This document shows positions 1 through 8,860 of a stretch of DNA of 64,000 nt, one piece after another. The DNA is taken from positions 186,001-250,000 of the forward strand of contig JAQWJE010000039.1 in the NCBI GenBank assembly GCA_029248525.1. Direction: 5' to 3'. Every line of letters begins with the position of its first letter. Positions within the stretch are counted from its first letter, which is position 1. Origin of the DNA: Candidatus Binatia bacterium. GTDB taxonomy: Bacteria > Desulfobacterota > Binatia > UBA12015. Made by a program: the position numbers and the translations under genes. The notes below the pieces were generated by a model that was not told where the DNA came from, made no database searches, and saw nothing but the letters and a program-made list of their open reading frames with translations.

Positions 1-8
1 AGGCATAG

Positions 9-137
9 CTGTTGGTGGAACTGCCCGACGGGGGCAGGCATCGGAACTGGTTGAGGGGATTTGCGGTGGAAGCTGAAGCTGATGGAGCCACGGACGGTTT
101 GTTGAGGGTTTGCTTCAGGCAACGGGGACTGCGATGA
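9..137 (+). other. Short open frame running into the kinase start
   Basis: After a TAG at 6-8 this frame stays open to a TGA at 135-137, which overlaps the ATG at 134 of the next gene in an ATGA arrangement. It could be a very short gene starting from GTG at 15 (about 40 codons) or the tail of a broken upstream gene. I do not recognise the peptide. Its main use is to support 134 as the kinase start. The true upstream gene lies outside the window, so this is a weak call. Confidence 0.2.
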
Positions 138-883
138 GCGCGGCTCCCAAAAGGGCGCGGGTAGCTGATCCGGATCCTTCCGGCCGTGAGCGGCTGCGGC
201 AGGCCGAAAACCTGGCGGCGTTGAACATCTTGCTGGCCGGGATCGCTCATAACCTCGCGAACCCGTTGGCGGCGATCGGGAATTTTCTCGCATTGGTGCC
301 CGACCAATGGGAGCAGAGCGAGAGCTTTCGAACCGCGGACTACCAGCGCGCTCTGCAGGATTTGAGTCGGGTGCAGGAGCAGATCGAGAGTTTGACCAGG
401 ATCGCGGTCGCGCCGGATCTGGAGACGGTCGAACCTTGGCGTGTAGAGACGCTCGCTGCCGAACTTCATCTTTACGCGCTTGGTGCCGCAGCCGAGAGAG
501 GGATTTCGATCGATTACCAGATCGAGCGACCCGAGAACCCGTCCTTGCAGCCGCGTGAGGTCCTCAAGCAGATCTTGATCGTCCTTTTGGACAATGCGAT
601 CGGATTTGCTGCCGAAAGTGGCACGGTCCACTTGGGGGTTTCGGTCGAGGCGCGGTCTGACGATATCTGGTTGAAGATGCTGGTTCGGGATGACGGACCG
701 GGCATACCGGCAGCCTCCGTCGAGAGGATCTTCGAGCCCTTCTATTCGACCAGAAACGGCGGAATGGGCATCGGCCTTTTCGTGGGCCGACAGCTGGCGC
801 GAGCCTACGGAGGAGATCTGCGGCTGGAATCAAACGGTCCGGGCGCTTCTTTTGCGTTGATGATTCCGCTCGCAGCTCCGTGA
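134..883 (+). CDS. Soluble sensor histidine kinase
   Basis: Protein of about 249 residues holding only a dimerisation/phosphoacceptor helix and an ATPase domain. An H-box-like motif, GIAHNLANPLAAI, lies near residues 40-53. It is followed by an N-box region (LLDNAIGFA), a G1 box (DDGPGIP), an F-box (IFEPFYST) and a G2 box (GGMGIGLFVG). There is no signal peptide, membrane segment, PAS or GAF domain, so the signal must come from a partner or an upstream protein. The residue after the presumed phospho-His is Asn rather than the usual Glu or Asp. I chose ATG at 134 because it forms an ATGA overlap with an upstream open frame; TTG at 110 is in frame and possible. No response regulator is visible nearby. 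Confidence 0.8.
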   Translation: MSAAPKRARVADPDPSGRERLRQAENLAALNILLAGIAHNLANPLAAIGNFLALVPDQWEQSESFRTADYQRALQDLSRVQEQIESLTRIAVAPDLETVEPWRVETLAAELHLYALGAAAERGISIDYQIERPENPSLQPREVLKQILIVLLDNAIGFAAESGTVHLGVSVEARSDDIWLKMLVRDDGPGIPAASVERIFEPFYSTRNGGMGIGLFVGRQLARAYGGDLRLESNGPGASFALMIPLAAP

Positions 884-943
884 AAAAATCACCCATGTCG
901 GCGGCCCCCGGAATGGCCGCCGACATGCGTTTCCATATTTTTT

Positions 944-1834
944 CTAGAGTGCGGGGTTCGGCTTGGCGGGACGATCCGAATAGTCGTAGAAGCCGAGCTT
1001 GGTCTTCCGACCCAATTGCCCCGCGAGAAGGAGTCTACGCAGGATCGGAGGCGGGGCGAAGCGTGCCTCACCGTATTCCTCGTAGAGATTGGTCGCCATC
1101 TCGTTGACGACGTCGAGTCCGATGAAGTCTGCGAGAGTGAAGGGGCCCATCGGATGAGCTGCTCCGTTGCACATGGCCGTGTCGATGTCCTGGACGGATC
1201 CGTTTCCACGTTGCCATTCGAGCATGGCGTCGATCATATAAGGGACCAGCAGTCGGTTGACGACAAATCCGGTCGAGTCCTTGAGAACAATCGGTGTCTT
1301 CCCGCAGCTCTCGGCGAAGGCGCGCGCTGTTTCGGTGACGTCCGCTCTCGTCTGCAGGGTGGCCGCGACCTCGACCAGTTTCATGGCCGGCGCCGGGTTG
1401 AAGAAATGCAAGCCGACAACTCGCTCCGGGTGCTTTGTTTTGACGGCAATTTCGGTCAGGCCAAGCGAGGAAGTGTTGCTGCCGAATATGGCGGTTTCGG
1501 AACAGATCGAATCCAGTCGATCAAAAGCGCTGTGTTTGATCTCGAGATCCTCAATAATGGACTCGACGACCAGATCGCAGGGGGCGAGAGCTTCGAATTC
1601 GGTGGTGACGGTCAATCGTCCCGCAGCAGCGTCCCGGTCCGCTTGTTCCATCCGCCCCTTCGAGACGAGTTTGTCCCAGCCACCCAGAATCTTCGCCGTC
1701 AGTTTTTCCGTGTCTCCGGGGGTGGCCTTTACCAATACGGTCTCGTAGCCAGACTGTGCGGCGACTTGCGCTATGCCCAATCCCATCTGTCCTGCCCCGA
1801 GAACGCCTACCTTCTTGATATCCGCTGTGCTCAT
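944..1834 (-). CDS. 3-hydroxybutyryl-CoA (3-hydroxyacyl-CoA) dehydrogenase
   Basis: Protein of 296 residues, the usual length for stand-alone NAD-dependent 3-hydroxyacyl-CoA dehydrogenases (Hbd, FadB2, PaaH). The N-terminus has the Rossmann motif GAGQMGLGIAQVAAQSGY. The catalytic His lies in the conserved GLHFFNPAPAMKLVEV segment, and the C-terminal helical dimer domain contains HPMGPFTLADFIGLDV. It interconverts 3-hydroxybutyryl-CoA and acetoacetyl-CoA, or longer homologues, in the cytoplasm. It is divergent from the lipoprotein-ecm-mcd genes, which makes a role in the ethylmalonyl-CoA pathway or polyhydroxybutyrate metabolism plausible (inference). Family is certain; exact substrate is not. 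Confidence 0.92.
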   Translation of the reverse strand: MSTADIKKVGVLGAGQMGLGIAQVAAQSGYETVLVKATPGDTEKLTAKILGGWDKLVSKGRMEQADRDAAAGRLTVTTEFEALAPCDLVVESIIEDLEIKHSAFDRLDSICSETAIFGSNTSSLGLTEIAVKTKHPERVVGLHFFNPAPAMKLVEVAATLQTRADVTETARAFAESCGKTPIVLKDSTGFVVNRLLVPYMIDAMLEWQRGNGSVQDIDTAMCNGAAHPMGPFTLADFIGLDVVNEMATNLYEEYGEARFAPPPILRRLLLAGQLGRKTKLGFYDYSDRPAKPNPAL

Positions 1835-1914
1835 GGGCCAAACACTTACGTTAAGAGGGGTCTATCGGCAACTGGGGTGCCACTTGATCGAATCTGCTAG
1901 GAGATCATAATCAT

Positions 1915-2247
1915 ATGATGGGATATCGACGTTTCTGGCTGTTTTTGCCGCTCCTGCTGGTTTTATTGCCGGCAGGCTGCAGCAGTGAACGGGGTGAGGA
2001 TCGTGTAGCCTATGAAGTTCGCGGTAGAGTCATCCGCATCGAGGCGGCTCGTCGGTCGGTCGTGATCGCGCATGAGCCGATTCCGGGCTTTATGGAAGCC
2101 ATGACCATGCCCTTCGAGGTGAGGGATTCTTCGATTCTGGATGGCATTCAGAAGGACGAAGAGGTGCAGTTCCAGCTCCTGGTTCAGGGGAACCATGCCT
2201 GGATCTCCACGATAGGGCCCGCATCCCCGGCTGCCGAGGAGCAATAG
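1915..2247 (+). CDS. CusF-like copper-binding lipoprotein
   Basis: Protein of 110 residues beginning with a lipoprotein signal: a hydrophobic run and the lipobox LPAGC near residue 20, so it is probably membrane-anchored outside the cytoplasm. The mature part is a small beta-barrel-like domain with IPGFMEAMTMPF, the His/Met-rich signature of the CusF_Ec copper-binding family found near Sco1/SenC and copper efflux systems. It would bind Cu(I) and either deliver or buffer it. A purine-rich AGGAGAT near 1900 is a reasonable ribosome site. It sits 28 bases before ecm; no copper oxidase or efflux gene is visible in the window. Confidence 0.82.
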   Translation: MMGYRRFWLFLPLLLVLLPAGCSSERGEDRVAYEVRGRVIRIEAARRSVVIAHEPIPGFMEAMTMPFEVRDSSILDGIQKDEEVQFQLLVQGNHAWISTIGPASPAAEEQ

Positions 2248-2275
2248 TGTCTCCCACGACCTCGATCCAATTGCT

Positions 2276-4258
2276 ATGGTGGTGCCTGTGAATCGTGACA
2301 GACCATGGGTGATGCGGACGTATTCCGGCCATAGCAGCGCGGCAGCGTCGAACGAACTCTACCGTCTCAACTTGAGCAAGGGTCAGACTGGCCTTTCGGT
2401 CGCCTTCGATCTGCCGACGCAGACTGGCTACGATAGCGACGACCCCCTCGCGCGAGGTGAGGTCGGCAAGGTCGGTGTGCCGATTTCCCATATCGGCGAT
2501 ATGGAGCGCCTCTTCGATCAGATTCCGCTGGAGGCCATGAACACCTCCATGACGATCAACGGGACCGCCGCATGGCTTCTAGCTCTTTATATTGCTGTCG
2601 CCGAGAAGCAGGGTGTGGACCCGGCTGTGCTCAAGGGGACGACCCAAAACGATATCATCAAGGAGTACCTGTCCCGCGGTACGTATATTTTCCCCCCGGC
2701 AGCCAGCATGCGCTTGAAGGGGGATATCGTGCGATACACGGTGCGGGAGGTTCCCAAGTGGAACCCGACGAACGTGTGCAGCTACCACCTGCAGGAGGCT
2801 GGAGCGACCCCCGTGCAGGAGGTTGCATATGCTCTCGCCGCAGCAATCGCGATTCTTGATGAGGTCAAGTCTTCGGGCGAGTTCGATGCCAAGGCGATTG
2901 CGAAGGTCGTCGGGCGCATCAGCTTTTTCGTGAATTCGGGCATTCGGTTTGTCGAGGAAATCTGCAAACTCCGCGCCTTCGGTCGTTTATGGGATGAAAT
3001 CACTCGCGAGCGCTATGAGGTCGAAGATCCTGCGATGCGGCGCTTTCGTTACGGTGTGCAGGTGAATTCCCTCGGCCTGACGGAGGCCCAACCCGAGAAC
3101 AATATTACCAGAATTGTGCTCGAATCCCTCGGGGTGACGCTTTCGAAAGACGCCCGGTGTCGGGCCCTTCAGTTGCCCGCCTGGAACGAGGCGCTAGGTC
3201 TCCCGCGTCCCTGGGACCAGCAATGGAGTCTGCGAATTCAGCAAGTGCTTGCGTTCGAGACCGACATCCTTGAATACGGCGATATTTTCGAGGGTTCCAC
3301 CGTGATCGAAGCGAAGGTCGAGGAGATTGCCGCCGCAGCGAAAGCCGAACTCGAAGAGGTTCTCGAGCAGGGTGGGATCGTTGCTGCGGTTGATTCCGGC
3401 TGGGTCAAGCAGCGTCTCGTTCGATCCCAATTCGATCGCCTTCGGCGGATCGAGGACGGCGATCAGACCGTCGTCGGCGTCAATCGGTTTCAGGAAACAG
3501 CGGAGTCGCCACTTGGCGGCGGCGGTGCCGAGGCCATTTTACAAGTGGACGAAGCAGCCGAACGAGATCAGATTGCCTCCCTCGAGGCTTTCCGAGCCGA
3601 ACGTGATTCGGCGCGGGCCGAGGCCGCATTGGCCGAGATGGTCGAAGCCGCCAAGAGTGGTGCGAATATCATGCCCTCGTCGATTCGCTGCGCCCACGCC
3701 GGGGTGACGACCGGGGAATGGGCCGGCGCGCTTCGCGAACTCTTCGGAAATTACCGCGCACCAACCGGGATTGCCGCTTCGGGCGCGAGTCCGACGGAGG
3801 CGAATCCCCGATTGCTGAGTCTGCGCGAGCATGTCGACGAGGTCTCGGAGCGTATTGGGCATCGTCCCAAGGTCCTGATCGGAAAGCCCGGTCTTGATGG
3901 CCACTCAAACGGCGCCGAGCAGATTGCTGTCGCGTGCGCAGACGCGGGGCTCGAGGTTATTTACGGAGGGATCCGACTGTCTCCGGAGGAGATCGTCGCC
4001 ACGGCCTGCGACGAATCCGTCGACATTGTCGGCCTGAGTATTCTTTCCGGTTCCCATCTCACTCTGGTTCCCCAAATCCTGGACGGACTGCGAGCCCGCG
4101 GTGGCGGCGATATCCCCCTAGTGCTCGGAGGGATTGTTCCGGACGAAGATGCCGAGACTCTGAAAAAACGTGGTGTGGCTCGAATCTACACCCCGAAGAA
4201 CTACGATTTGCTCGCGATCATTGACGATATGGTTGAGGTCGCAGCGGCCGCCACCTGA
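2276..4258 (+). CDS. ecm: Ethylmalonyl-CoA mutase
   Basis: Protein of 660 residues with the fused architecture of B12-dependent acyl-CoA mutases: a TIM-barrel catalytic domain (about residues 1-500) and a C-terminal cobalamin-binding domain. The segment GLDGHSNGAEQIA, with lower ligand His near residue 543, is the form typical of ethylmalonyl-CoA mutase rather than the GQDGHDRG of methylmalonyl-CoA mutase. The N-terminal RPWVMRTYSGHSSAAASNEL also fits. It converts (2R)-ethylmalonyl-CoA to (2S)-methylsuccinyl-CoA, and the next gene encodes the enzyme for the following step, which supports the assignment strongly. It starts at ATG 2276, 28 bases after the copper lipoprotein. Crotonyl-CoA carboxylase/reductase is not in the window. 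Confidence 0.9.
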   Translation: MVVPVNRDRPWVMRTYSGHSSAAASNELYRLNLSKGQTGLSVAFDLPTQTGYDSDDPLARGEVGKVGVPISHIGDMERLFDQIPLEAMNTSMTINGTAAWLLALYIAVAEKQGVDPAVLKGTTQNDIIKEYLSRGTYIFPPAASMRLKGDIVRYTVREVPKWNPTNVCSYHLQEAGATPVQEVAYALAAAIAILDEVKSSGEFDAKAIAKVVGRISFFVNSGIRFVEEICKLRAFGRLWDEITRERYEVEDPAMRRFRYGVQVNSLGLTEAQPENNITRIVLESLGVTLSKDARCRALQLPAWNEALGLPRPWDQQWSLRIQQVLAFETDILEYGDIFEGSTVIEAKVEEIAAAAKAELEEVLEQGGIVAAVDSGWVKQRLVRSQFDRLRRIEDGDQTVVGVNRFQETAESPLGGGGAEAILQVDEAAERDQIASLEAFRAERDSARAEAALAEMVEAAKSGANIMPSSIRCAHAGVTTGEWAGALRELFGNYRAPTGIAASGASPTEANPRLLSLREHVDEVSERIGHRPKVLIGKPGLDGHSNGAEQIAVACADAGLEVIYGGIRLSPEEIVATACDESVDIVGLSILSGSHLTLVPQILDGLRARGGGDIPLVLGGIVPDEDAETLKKRGVARIYTPKNYDLLAIIDDMVEVAAAAT

Positions 4259-4325
4259 AGGCGACCGGAGCAAGCAAACGACCACAAATTTGATAACAAT
4301 CGAGAACAACAAGCAGGAGTATCTG

Positions 4326-5993
4326 ATGGTAGCCACGAATGAAGCAATGGACCTGACCGAGAGCCAAACAGAAGCGCTGGCGGGAGTTTCCCGCGTCGCC
4401 AAAAGTCTGCGAGAGATCGTCGATGCGGCGTTGGCCTCCGGTCGGGAACGAACCAATGGTGGGCGGGATATTGACAGCCATCAGGTGCATACCGAGCGAC
4501 TGGCTAATTTGGCAACCGAGGTCGAGGCTGCGGAGTCGCTTCTCGCCTATGCGGAACAAGCGGCTGACCACGATGATTTCGCCGTCGAAACCGCGGCTAT
4601 CTTCACGGCGATGGTGGCCTCTCGGGCCCGCACTTCCGCCTTCGAGCAGGGCGACGTTTTCGGTGTGTCGAGCGAGCAGATCGAGGCTACGCTGGGCAGT
4701 GCGGAAACTCAGGCATTCATCCGGGCAGGAATGGATGATCGCAGGATCGAAGCTCTGGGCCAGCGGGTTGTCGATCTGGGGACCACGCCCGACGTCTGGT
4801 GGGAGGATGACCTCGAGAGGATGACCCGCGATACCGTTCGGTCGTTTGCGCGTGCCGAAATCGCACCTCATGCTCAGGAAATCCACATGAATGATGATCT
4901 CGTTCCCGAGAGCTTCATTACGAAGATGGCCGAGCAGGGTTATTTTGGTTTGGCGATCCCGGAAGATTACGGCGGCCAGGGTATGAGCAACGTTGCGATG
5001 ATCGTGACGACGGAGGAGCTGTCGGTCGCTTCCTTGGCAGCAGCCGGGAGCTTGATAACGCGGCCGGAGATCCTCTCGAAGGCACTGATCACCGGTGGGA
5101 CCGAAGAACAGAAACAGGCCTGGCTTCCCAAGTTGGCAAGTGGCGAAATCATGGCAGCAATCTCGGTGACGGAGCCCGATACGGGCTCTGACGTCGCCAG
5201 CGTAAAAGTTCGCGCGGAAAAGGGCGAGCTCGACGGTGTGGAGGGTTATTTCCTCAACGGTGCGAAGGCCTGGTGCACATTCGCCGGCCGGGCGAACGTG
5301 ATCGCCATGCTGACCCGCACGGATCCCGACGTCTCGCTTGGGGCCAAGGGGTTGTCTTTATTCATCGTGCCAAAGGACTCTTTTGAGGGTCATGCATTCG
5401 AAATGAAGCAACCGCATGGCGGCTCCATTTCCGGCAAGGCTGACCGCACCCCCGGTTATCGCGGGATGCACTCCTATACCCTCGGAATCGAGAATTATTT
5501 TGTACCGGCCGAGAATCTGGTCGGTGGCGAGGGTCGGGGGTTCGTCTTGCAGATGGGCGGTTTTGCCGCCGGGCGTCTGCAGACGGGTGGCCGTGCGACA
5601 GGCCTTTCGCAGGCCGCGATCGAGGCTGCAGCAGCCTACGCGAACGAGCGTTCGCAGTTCGGCAAGACCCTTGGGTCCTACCAATTGACGCAGCATAAAC
5701 TTGGCAAGATGGCGGTTGAGGTGGCGGCAGGTCGCCAGCTGACCTACCACGCAGCCCGGATTATGGATTCGGGAGACTATCGCTCCCCGGTTGCCGCGAT
5801 GGCCAAGCTCTTTACCTGTGACGTTGCCGTCCGCACGACGCAGGAGGCACAAATTCTTCACGGAGGATGGGGCTACGCAGAGGAGTACGCAATTTCACGG
5901 TTTGTGGTGGATGCTCTGGTCCTGCCGATCTTCGAGGGGGTAAAGCCGATCCTCGGTCTCAAGGTGATCGGTCGGAGCCTCCTCTCCGCCTGA
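4326..5993 (+). CDS. mcd: (2S)-methylsuccinyl-CoA dehydrogenase
   Basis: Acyl-CoA dehydrogenase family flavoprotein of 555 residues. The usual ACAD fold (about residues 155-555) includes AAISVTEPDTGSDVASVKV and a C-terminal region with LHGGWGYAEEYAISRF. The roughly 150-residue N-terminal helical extension is typical of methylsuccinyl-CoA dehydrogenase, which is near 550 residues, and not of ordinary 380-residue ACADs. It oxidises methylsuccinyl-CoA to mesaconyl-C1-CoA and passes electrons to ETF. The open frame continues upstream into ecm, but ATG 4326 with CAGGAG just upstream is the sensible start. Its 3' end overlaps the convergent antiporter gene by 35 bases. Confidence 0.88.
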   Translation: MVATNEAMDLTESQTEALAGVSRVAKSLREIVDAALASGRERTNGGRDIDSHQVHTERLANLATEVEAAESLLAYAEQAADHDDFAVETAAIFTAMVASRARTSAFEQGDVFGVSSEQIEATLGSAETQAFIRAGMDDRRIEALGQRVVDLGTTPDVWWEDDLERMTRDTVRSFARAEIAPHAQEIHMNDDLVPESFITKMAEQGYFGLAIPEDYGGQGMSNVAMIVTTEELSVASLAAAGSLITRPEILSKALITGGTEEQKQAWLPKLASGEIMAAISVTEPDTGSDVASVKVRAEKGELDGVEGYFLNGAKAWCTFAGRANVIAMLTRTDPDVSLGAKGLSLFIVPKDSFEGHAFEMKQPHGGSISGKADRTPGYRGMHSYTLGIENYFVPAENLVGGEGRGFVLQMGGFAAGRLQTGGRATGLSQAAIEAAAAYANERSQFGKTLGSYQLTQHKLGKMAVEVAAGRQLTYHAARIMDSGDYRSPVAAMAKLFTCDVAVRTTQEAQILHGGWGYAEEYAISRFVVDALVLPIFEGVKPILGLKVIGRSLLSA

Positions 5994-7617
5994 GTTTGCG
6001 ATGGAGGGCCGCAGCCTTGTCGATGATCTGGCTGCGTGCCCCTCGTTCCTCGAGGTCGATTTCCCGCTCGATTTTCGCGAAGCTCCCCTGGCTTAATTTA
6101 TGACCACGGAACAAACGGTGCAGCTCACGTCTCTCGACTCTGAGTAGTTGCAGGTAGAGGTCGAGGCCACGGTTCTGCACCTGGCGCTTTCTCTCGGGGT
6201 CTTCTCCCCCTTCGACAAAGGCCAACCTGCCCGCGAGACTCTGGCGAACCCACATGACGTCGGCGGGTGCCAACGGCAATTTCTCATCCTCCATGCGCCG
6301 GTCGAATTCCGCGATTGGCGCCTTGAGAATGGCAATCCGCGCTTCTCTCTCCTGTTCGATTGAGCGGTGTGTTCCCGGGCCGCCGAACGCGCCTGCGATG
6401 AAGGGCAGGCTCAGGCCGTTGACCACGAGGGTCACGAGCACGACAGCGGCGGTCAGAAAGATAATCAGACTGCGGTCGGGGAATGCCTCGCCCGCACTGT
6501 TGGTCAGCGGTAGCGCCAGCGCTGCCGCCAGCGATACGACCCCCCGCATGCCGGCCCAGCCCACCAGAACATGATCTTTCCAATGCAGATCGGGGTAGCT
6601 GCCGTGGGGCAATCGCTTGAGGAGGACACCAACGAGTCGAGCGACAGGATAGGCCCAAAGCAGGCGGATCCCGAGCACCAGCCCGGCAGTCAGAGCCGCG
6701 AAGCCCACGAGTTCGAGATTTGTCCACCCGGAAAGGCCGTGGAGGATGCTCTGAAGCTGGACGCCAATCAGGAGGAAGATCGCGCCATTGATAAGGTATT
6801 CAACGGTGGCCAGGACGGCATGCGTGTCCATGCGGGAGTTGGCGCTGAACACCTCTTCTCGGCGTCGGCTGATCGAAAGGCCCGCCGCAACAACCGCCAG
6901 TACGCCGGAAAACCCCAGTTCTTGAGCCCCCAGAAAAGTCAGAAAGGGAAGCGTCAACGTGAACGTGATTTCGGCCACCGGGTCATCCATTCGGCGAAAC
7001 ACAGCAATCGCAAAGATACCGACAAGGACTCCGACGCCCAAACCCCCACCGACTTCCAGCAGGAATCGAAGACCGGCATCCGTCCATTCAAAGGCTCCCG
7101 ACACCACGGCGAGGACCGCGAATTGATAGGCCACAAGTCCGCTCGAATCGTTCACCAGGCTCTCGCCTTCGAGGATCGCAATGACCCTGTCGGGGATATT
7201 CAAGCGTCTGGCGATCGCGACCGCAGCGACGGCATCGGTGGGTGCGACAATCGCACCCAGTGCGAAGCCCGCAGCCAGAGTCATGCCCGGGATCAGTGCG
7301 TGAGCCGCAAATCCGATCGCGCCCGCGGTAACCAGCACGAGGCCGAGGGCGAGCCCGCTGATCGGGGCGAGGTTTTCACGAAATTGATGCCACGGCATTC
7401 GTATGGCCGCGGAGAACAGAAGGGGCGGCAGGCAGCCGAGAAAGATTACGTCCGGATCAATGGAGATCGAGGGGAATCCGGGTGCCAGACCCAGTCCGGC
7501 GCCCGCGAGCACCAGCAGGATCGGGAACGGAAACGCAACCTTTCTCGCGATGACCGAAAGAATCACCACCGCACAGAAGAGAAAAACCGCTAGTTCGATG
7601 CTGTACTGAATGGACAC
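5959..7617 (-). CDS. CPA1-type Na+/H+ antiporter
   Basis: Integral membrane protein of 552 residues with about 12 hydrophobic segments over the first 410 residues and a charged cytoplasmic C-terminal domain of about 140. The CPA1 signatures are present: GAIVAPTDAVAAVAIARRL and GESLVNDSSGLVAY, the latter holding the Asn-Asp ion-binding pair. This matches the bacterial Na+/H+ exchanger family (NhaP/YjcE type), which trades cytoplasmic Na+ for external protons. It is convergent with mcd and looks monocistronic. Ion specificity cannot be told from sequence. Confidence 0.9.
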   Translation of the reverse strand: MSIQYSIELAVFLFCAVVILSVIARKVAFPFPILLVLAGAGLGLAPGFPSISIDPDVIFLGCLPPLLFSAAIRMPWHQFRENLAPISGLALGLVLVTAGAIGFAAHALIPGMTLAAGFALGAIVAPTDAVAAVAIARRLNIPDRVIAILEGESLVNDSSGLVAYQFAVLAVVSGAFEWTDAGLRFLLEVGGGLGVGVLVGIFAIAVFRRMDDPVAEITFTLTLPFLTFLGAQELGFSGVLAVVAAGLSISRRREEVFSANSRMDTHAVLATVEYLINGAIFLLIGVQLQSILHGLSGWTNLELVGFAALTAGLVLGIRLLWAYPVARLVGVLLKRLPHGSYPDLHWKDHVLVGWAGMRGVVSLAAALALPLTNSAGEAFPDRSLIIFLTAAVVLVTLVVNGLSLPFIAGAFGGPGTHRSIEQEREARIAILKAPIAEFDRRMEDEKLPLAPADVMWVRQSLAGRLAFVEGGEDPERKRQVQNRGLDLYLQLLRVERRELHRLFRGHKLSQGSFAKIEREIDLEERGARSQIIDKAAALHRKLRRRGGSDRSP

Positions 7618-7659
7618 GCAGCACCTAATTGTCGGGAAATACGCCCTCGTGCAAGCGGC

Positions 7660-7929
7660 TCACTGGGTCTCATCCGGGCTCAGGGCGCGGACCGCGAGAG
7701 CATGAATTTCAGCGGGCATCATCTCATCGACCGCATCATAAACCGCTCGATGTCGATCGAGTGTCGGCATTCCCGCAAAGCAGGGGGCCACCACCGTCAC
7801 GTTGAAATGTCCACCGCCGCTGCGCGCACCGGCGTGTCCTGCGTGGCTGGCGCTATCATCTTCGACAAGAACTGAGGAAGCCGACAGCTTGGCACGGAGA
7901 AGGGATTCAATTCGTTCGACGCGATCCAT
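7660..7929 (-). CDS. BolA family protein
   Basis: Protein of 89 residues with the class II KH-like BolA fold. The GGHFNVTVVAPCFAGMPTLDRHRAVYDAV segment spans the conserved central strand and helix, and DEMMPAEIHALAVRA is the C-terminal signature. BolA proteins bind monothiol glutaredoxins through a bridging [2Fe-2S] cluster. A His-rich loop (SHAGHAGARSGGGH) lies in the cluster-binding area. A second paralogue sits at 38.8 kb beside grx4, so this copy may be the DNA-binding/stress version, although that division of labour is inference. It lies 42 bases downstream of the antiporter start. Confidence 0.85.
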   Translation of the reverse strand: MDRVERIESLLRAKLSASSVLVEDDSASHAGHAGARSGGGHFNVTVVAPCFAGMPTLDRHRAVYDAVDEMMPAEIHALAVRALSPDETQ

Positions 7930-8108
7930 TCAAGTACTTTCGGCATTCCTCCACCACTTGTGCAAGCGCAGCGCTTGCCGGGGCGAGGGTCTGGCGTGTA
8001 TGCTTGGGCGTGCGGGTCAATCTCGAGACAAGCCTGGTCGAAGAGTCCGGCCGGTAGTCTCGGCGCTTGATTTCAATAAAATTGGAAAGGCACTGCGGCG
8101 GCCAGCTT

Positions 8109-8840
8109 ATGTCGATACCCACAGCAGGGATTATTGTTATCGGAAACGAGATACTCTCGGGGAAAGTTCTGGATGCGAATTCAAACTTCCTCGCGGTGGA
8201 ATTACGCAAGCTCGGAGTCGAATTGCGTCGGGTGCTGACGATCCCGGACGAGATCGACCTGATCGCGGCTACCGTTCGGGAGTTTCATCACGCCTATGAC
8301 CACGTATTTACCTCGGGCGGAATCGGGCCCACCCATGACGATGTCACGATCGCGGGAGTGGCCGCTGCGTTCGATCGTCCGGTGATTCAAGATGAGAAGC
8401 TGGCGGCCTCGATCCGAGGGTACCTCGGCGATCGCGTCAACGAGCACCATTTGAAAATGGCCGAAGCACCCGAGGGCGCGGAGTTATTGGAAGACTCTCA
8501 GTTGGGATTCCCGACGGTCTCGATCGAAAATGTATATATCCTGCCCGGGGTCCCCGAGATTCTTCGCAAGAAATTTGCCGCGCTGGCAGATCGTTTTTCG
8601 AGCCAGCCCTATCACCTGCGAGTGATTTACAGCCGGCACCACGAAAGCCAGATAGCGGGTTTTTTGAATGATGTTACCGCGCGCTTGCCGGCGGTCGCGA
8701 TCGGTAGCTACCCGAAGATGGATACGACGGATTACAGCGTGAAGCTGACCATTGAGTGCAAGGATGAATCCGTCGTCCAGCAGGCCTTCGACCTGCTGAT
8801 CGAAATGCTGCCGGACGAAGCGATTTTTGCTACAGAGTAG
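8109..8840 (+). CDS. CinA/MoaB-domain molybdopterin-binding-like protein
   Basis: Protein of 243 residues from ATG 8109. It corresponds to the N-terminal MoaB/MoeA-like domain of competence/damage-inducible protein CinA, with TAGIIVIGNEILSGKVLD at the start and the TSGGIGPTHDDVT loop. The C-terminal nicotinamide-nucleotide deamidase domain of full-length CinA (about 415 residues) is absent. In the family this domain acts as an ADP-ribose/CoA pyrophosphatase-like hydrolase, but the function of the short form is unsettled. An in-frame TTG at 8067 would add 14 residues; I prefer 8109 because the conserved domain begins at once. Confidence 0.85.
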   Translation: MSIPTAGIIVIGNEILSGKVLDANSNFLAVELRKLGVELRRVLTIPDEIDLIAATVREFHHAYDHVFTSGGIGPTHDDVTIAGVAAAFDRPVIQDEKLAASIRGYLGDRVNEHHLKMAEAPEGAELLEDSQLGFPTVSIENVYILPGVPEILRKKFAALADRFSSQPYHLRVIYSRHHESQIAGFLNDVTARLPAVAIGSYPKMDTTDYSVKLTIECKDESVVQQAFDLLIEMLPDEAIFATE

Positions 8841-8860
8841 CCAGAGGACAACTTTTCATT

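Noticed and set aside
1016-1900. 294-codon plus-strand frame
   Set aside because: Shadow of the hydroxyacyl-CoA dehydrogenase on the other strand.
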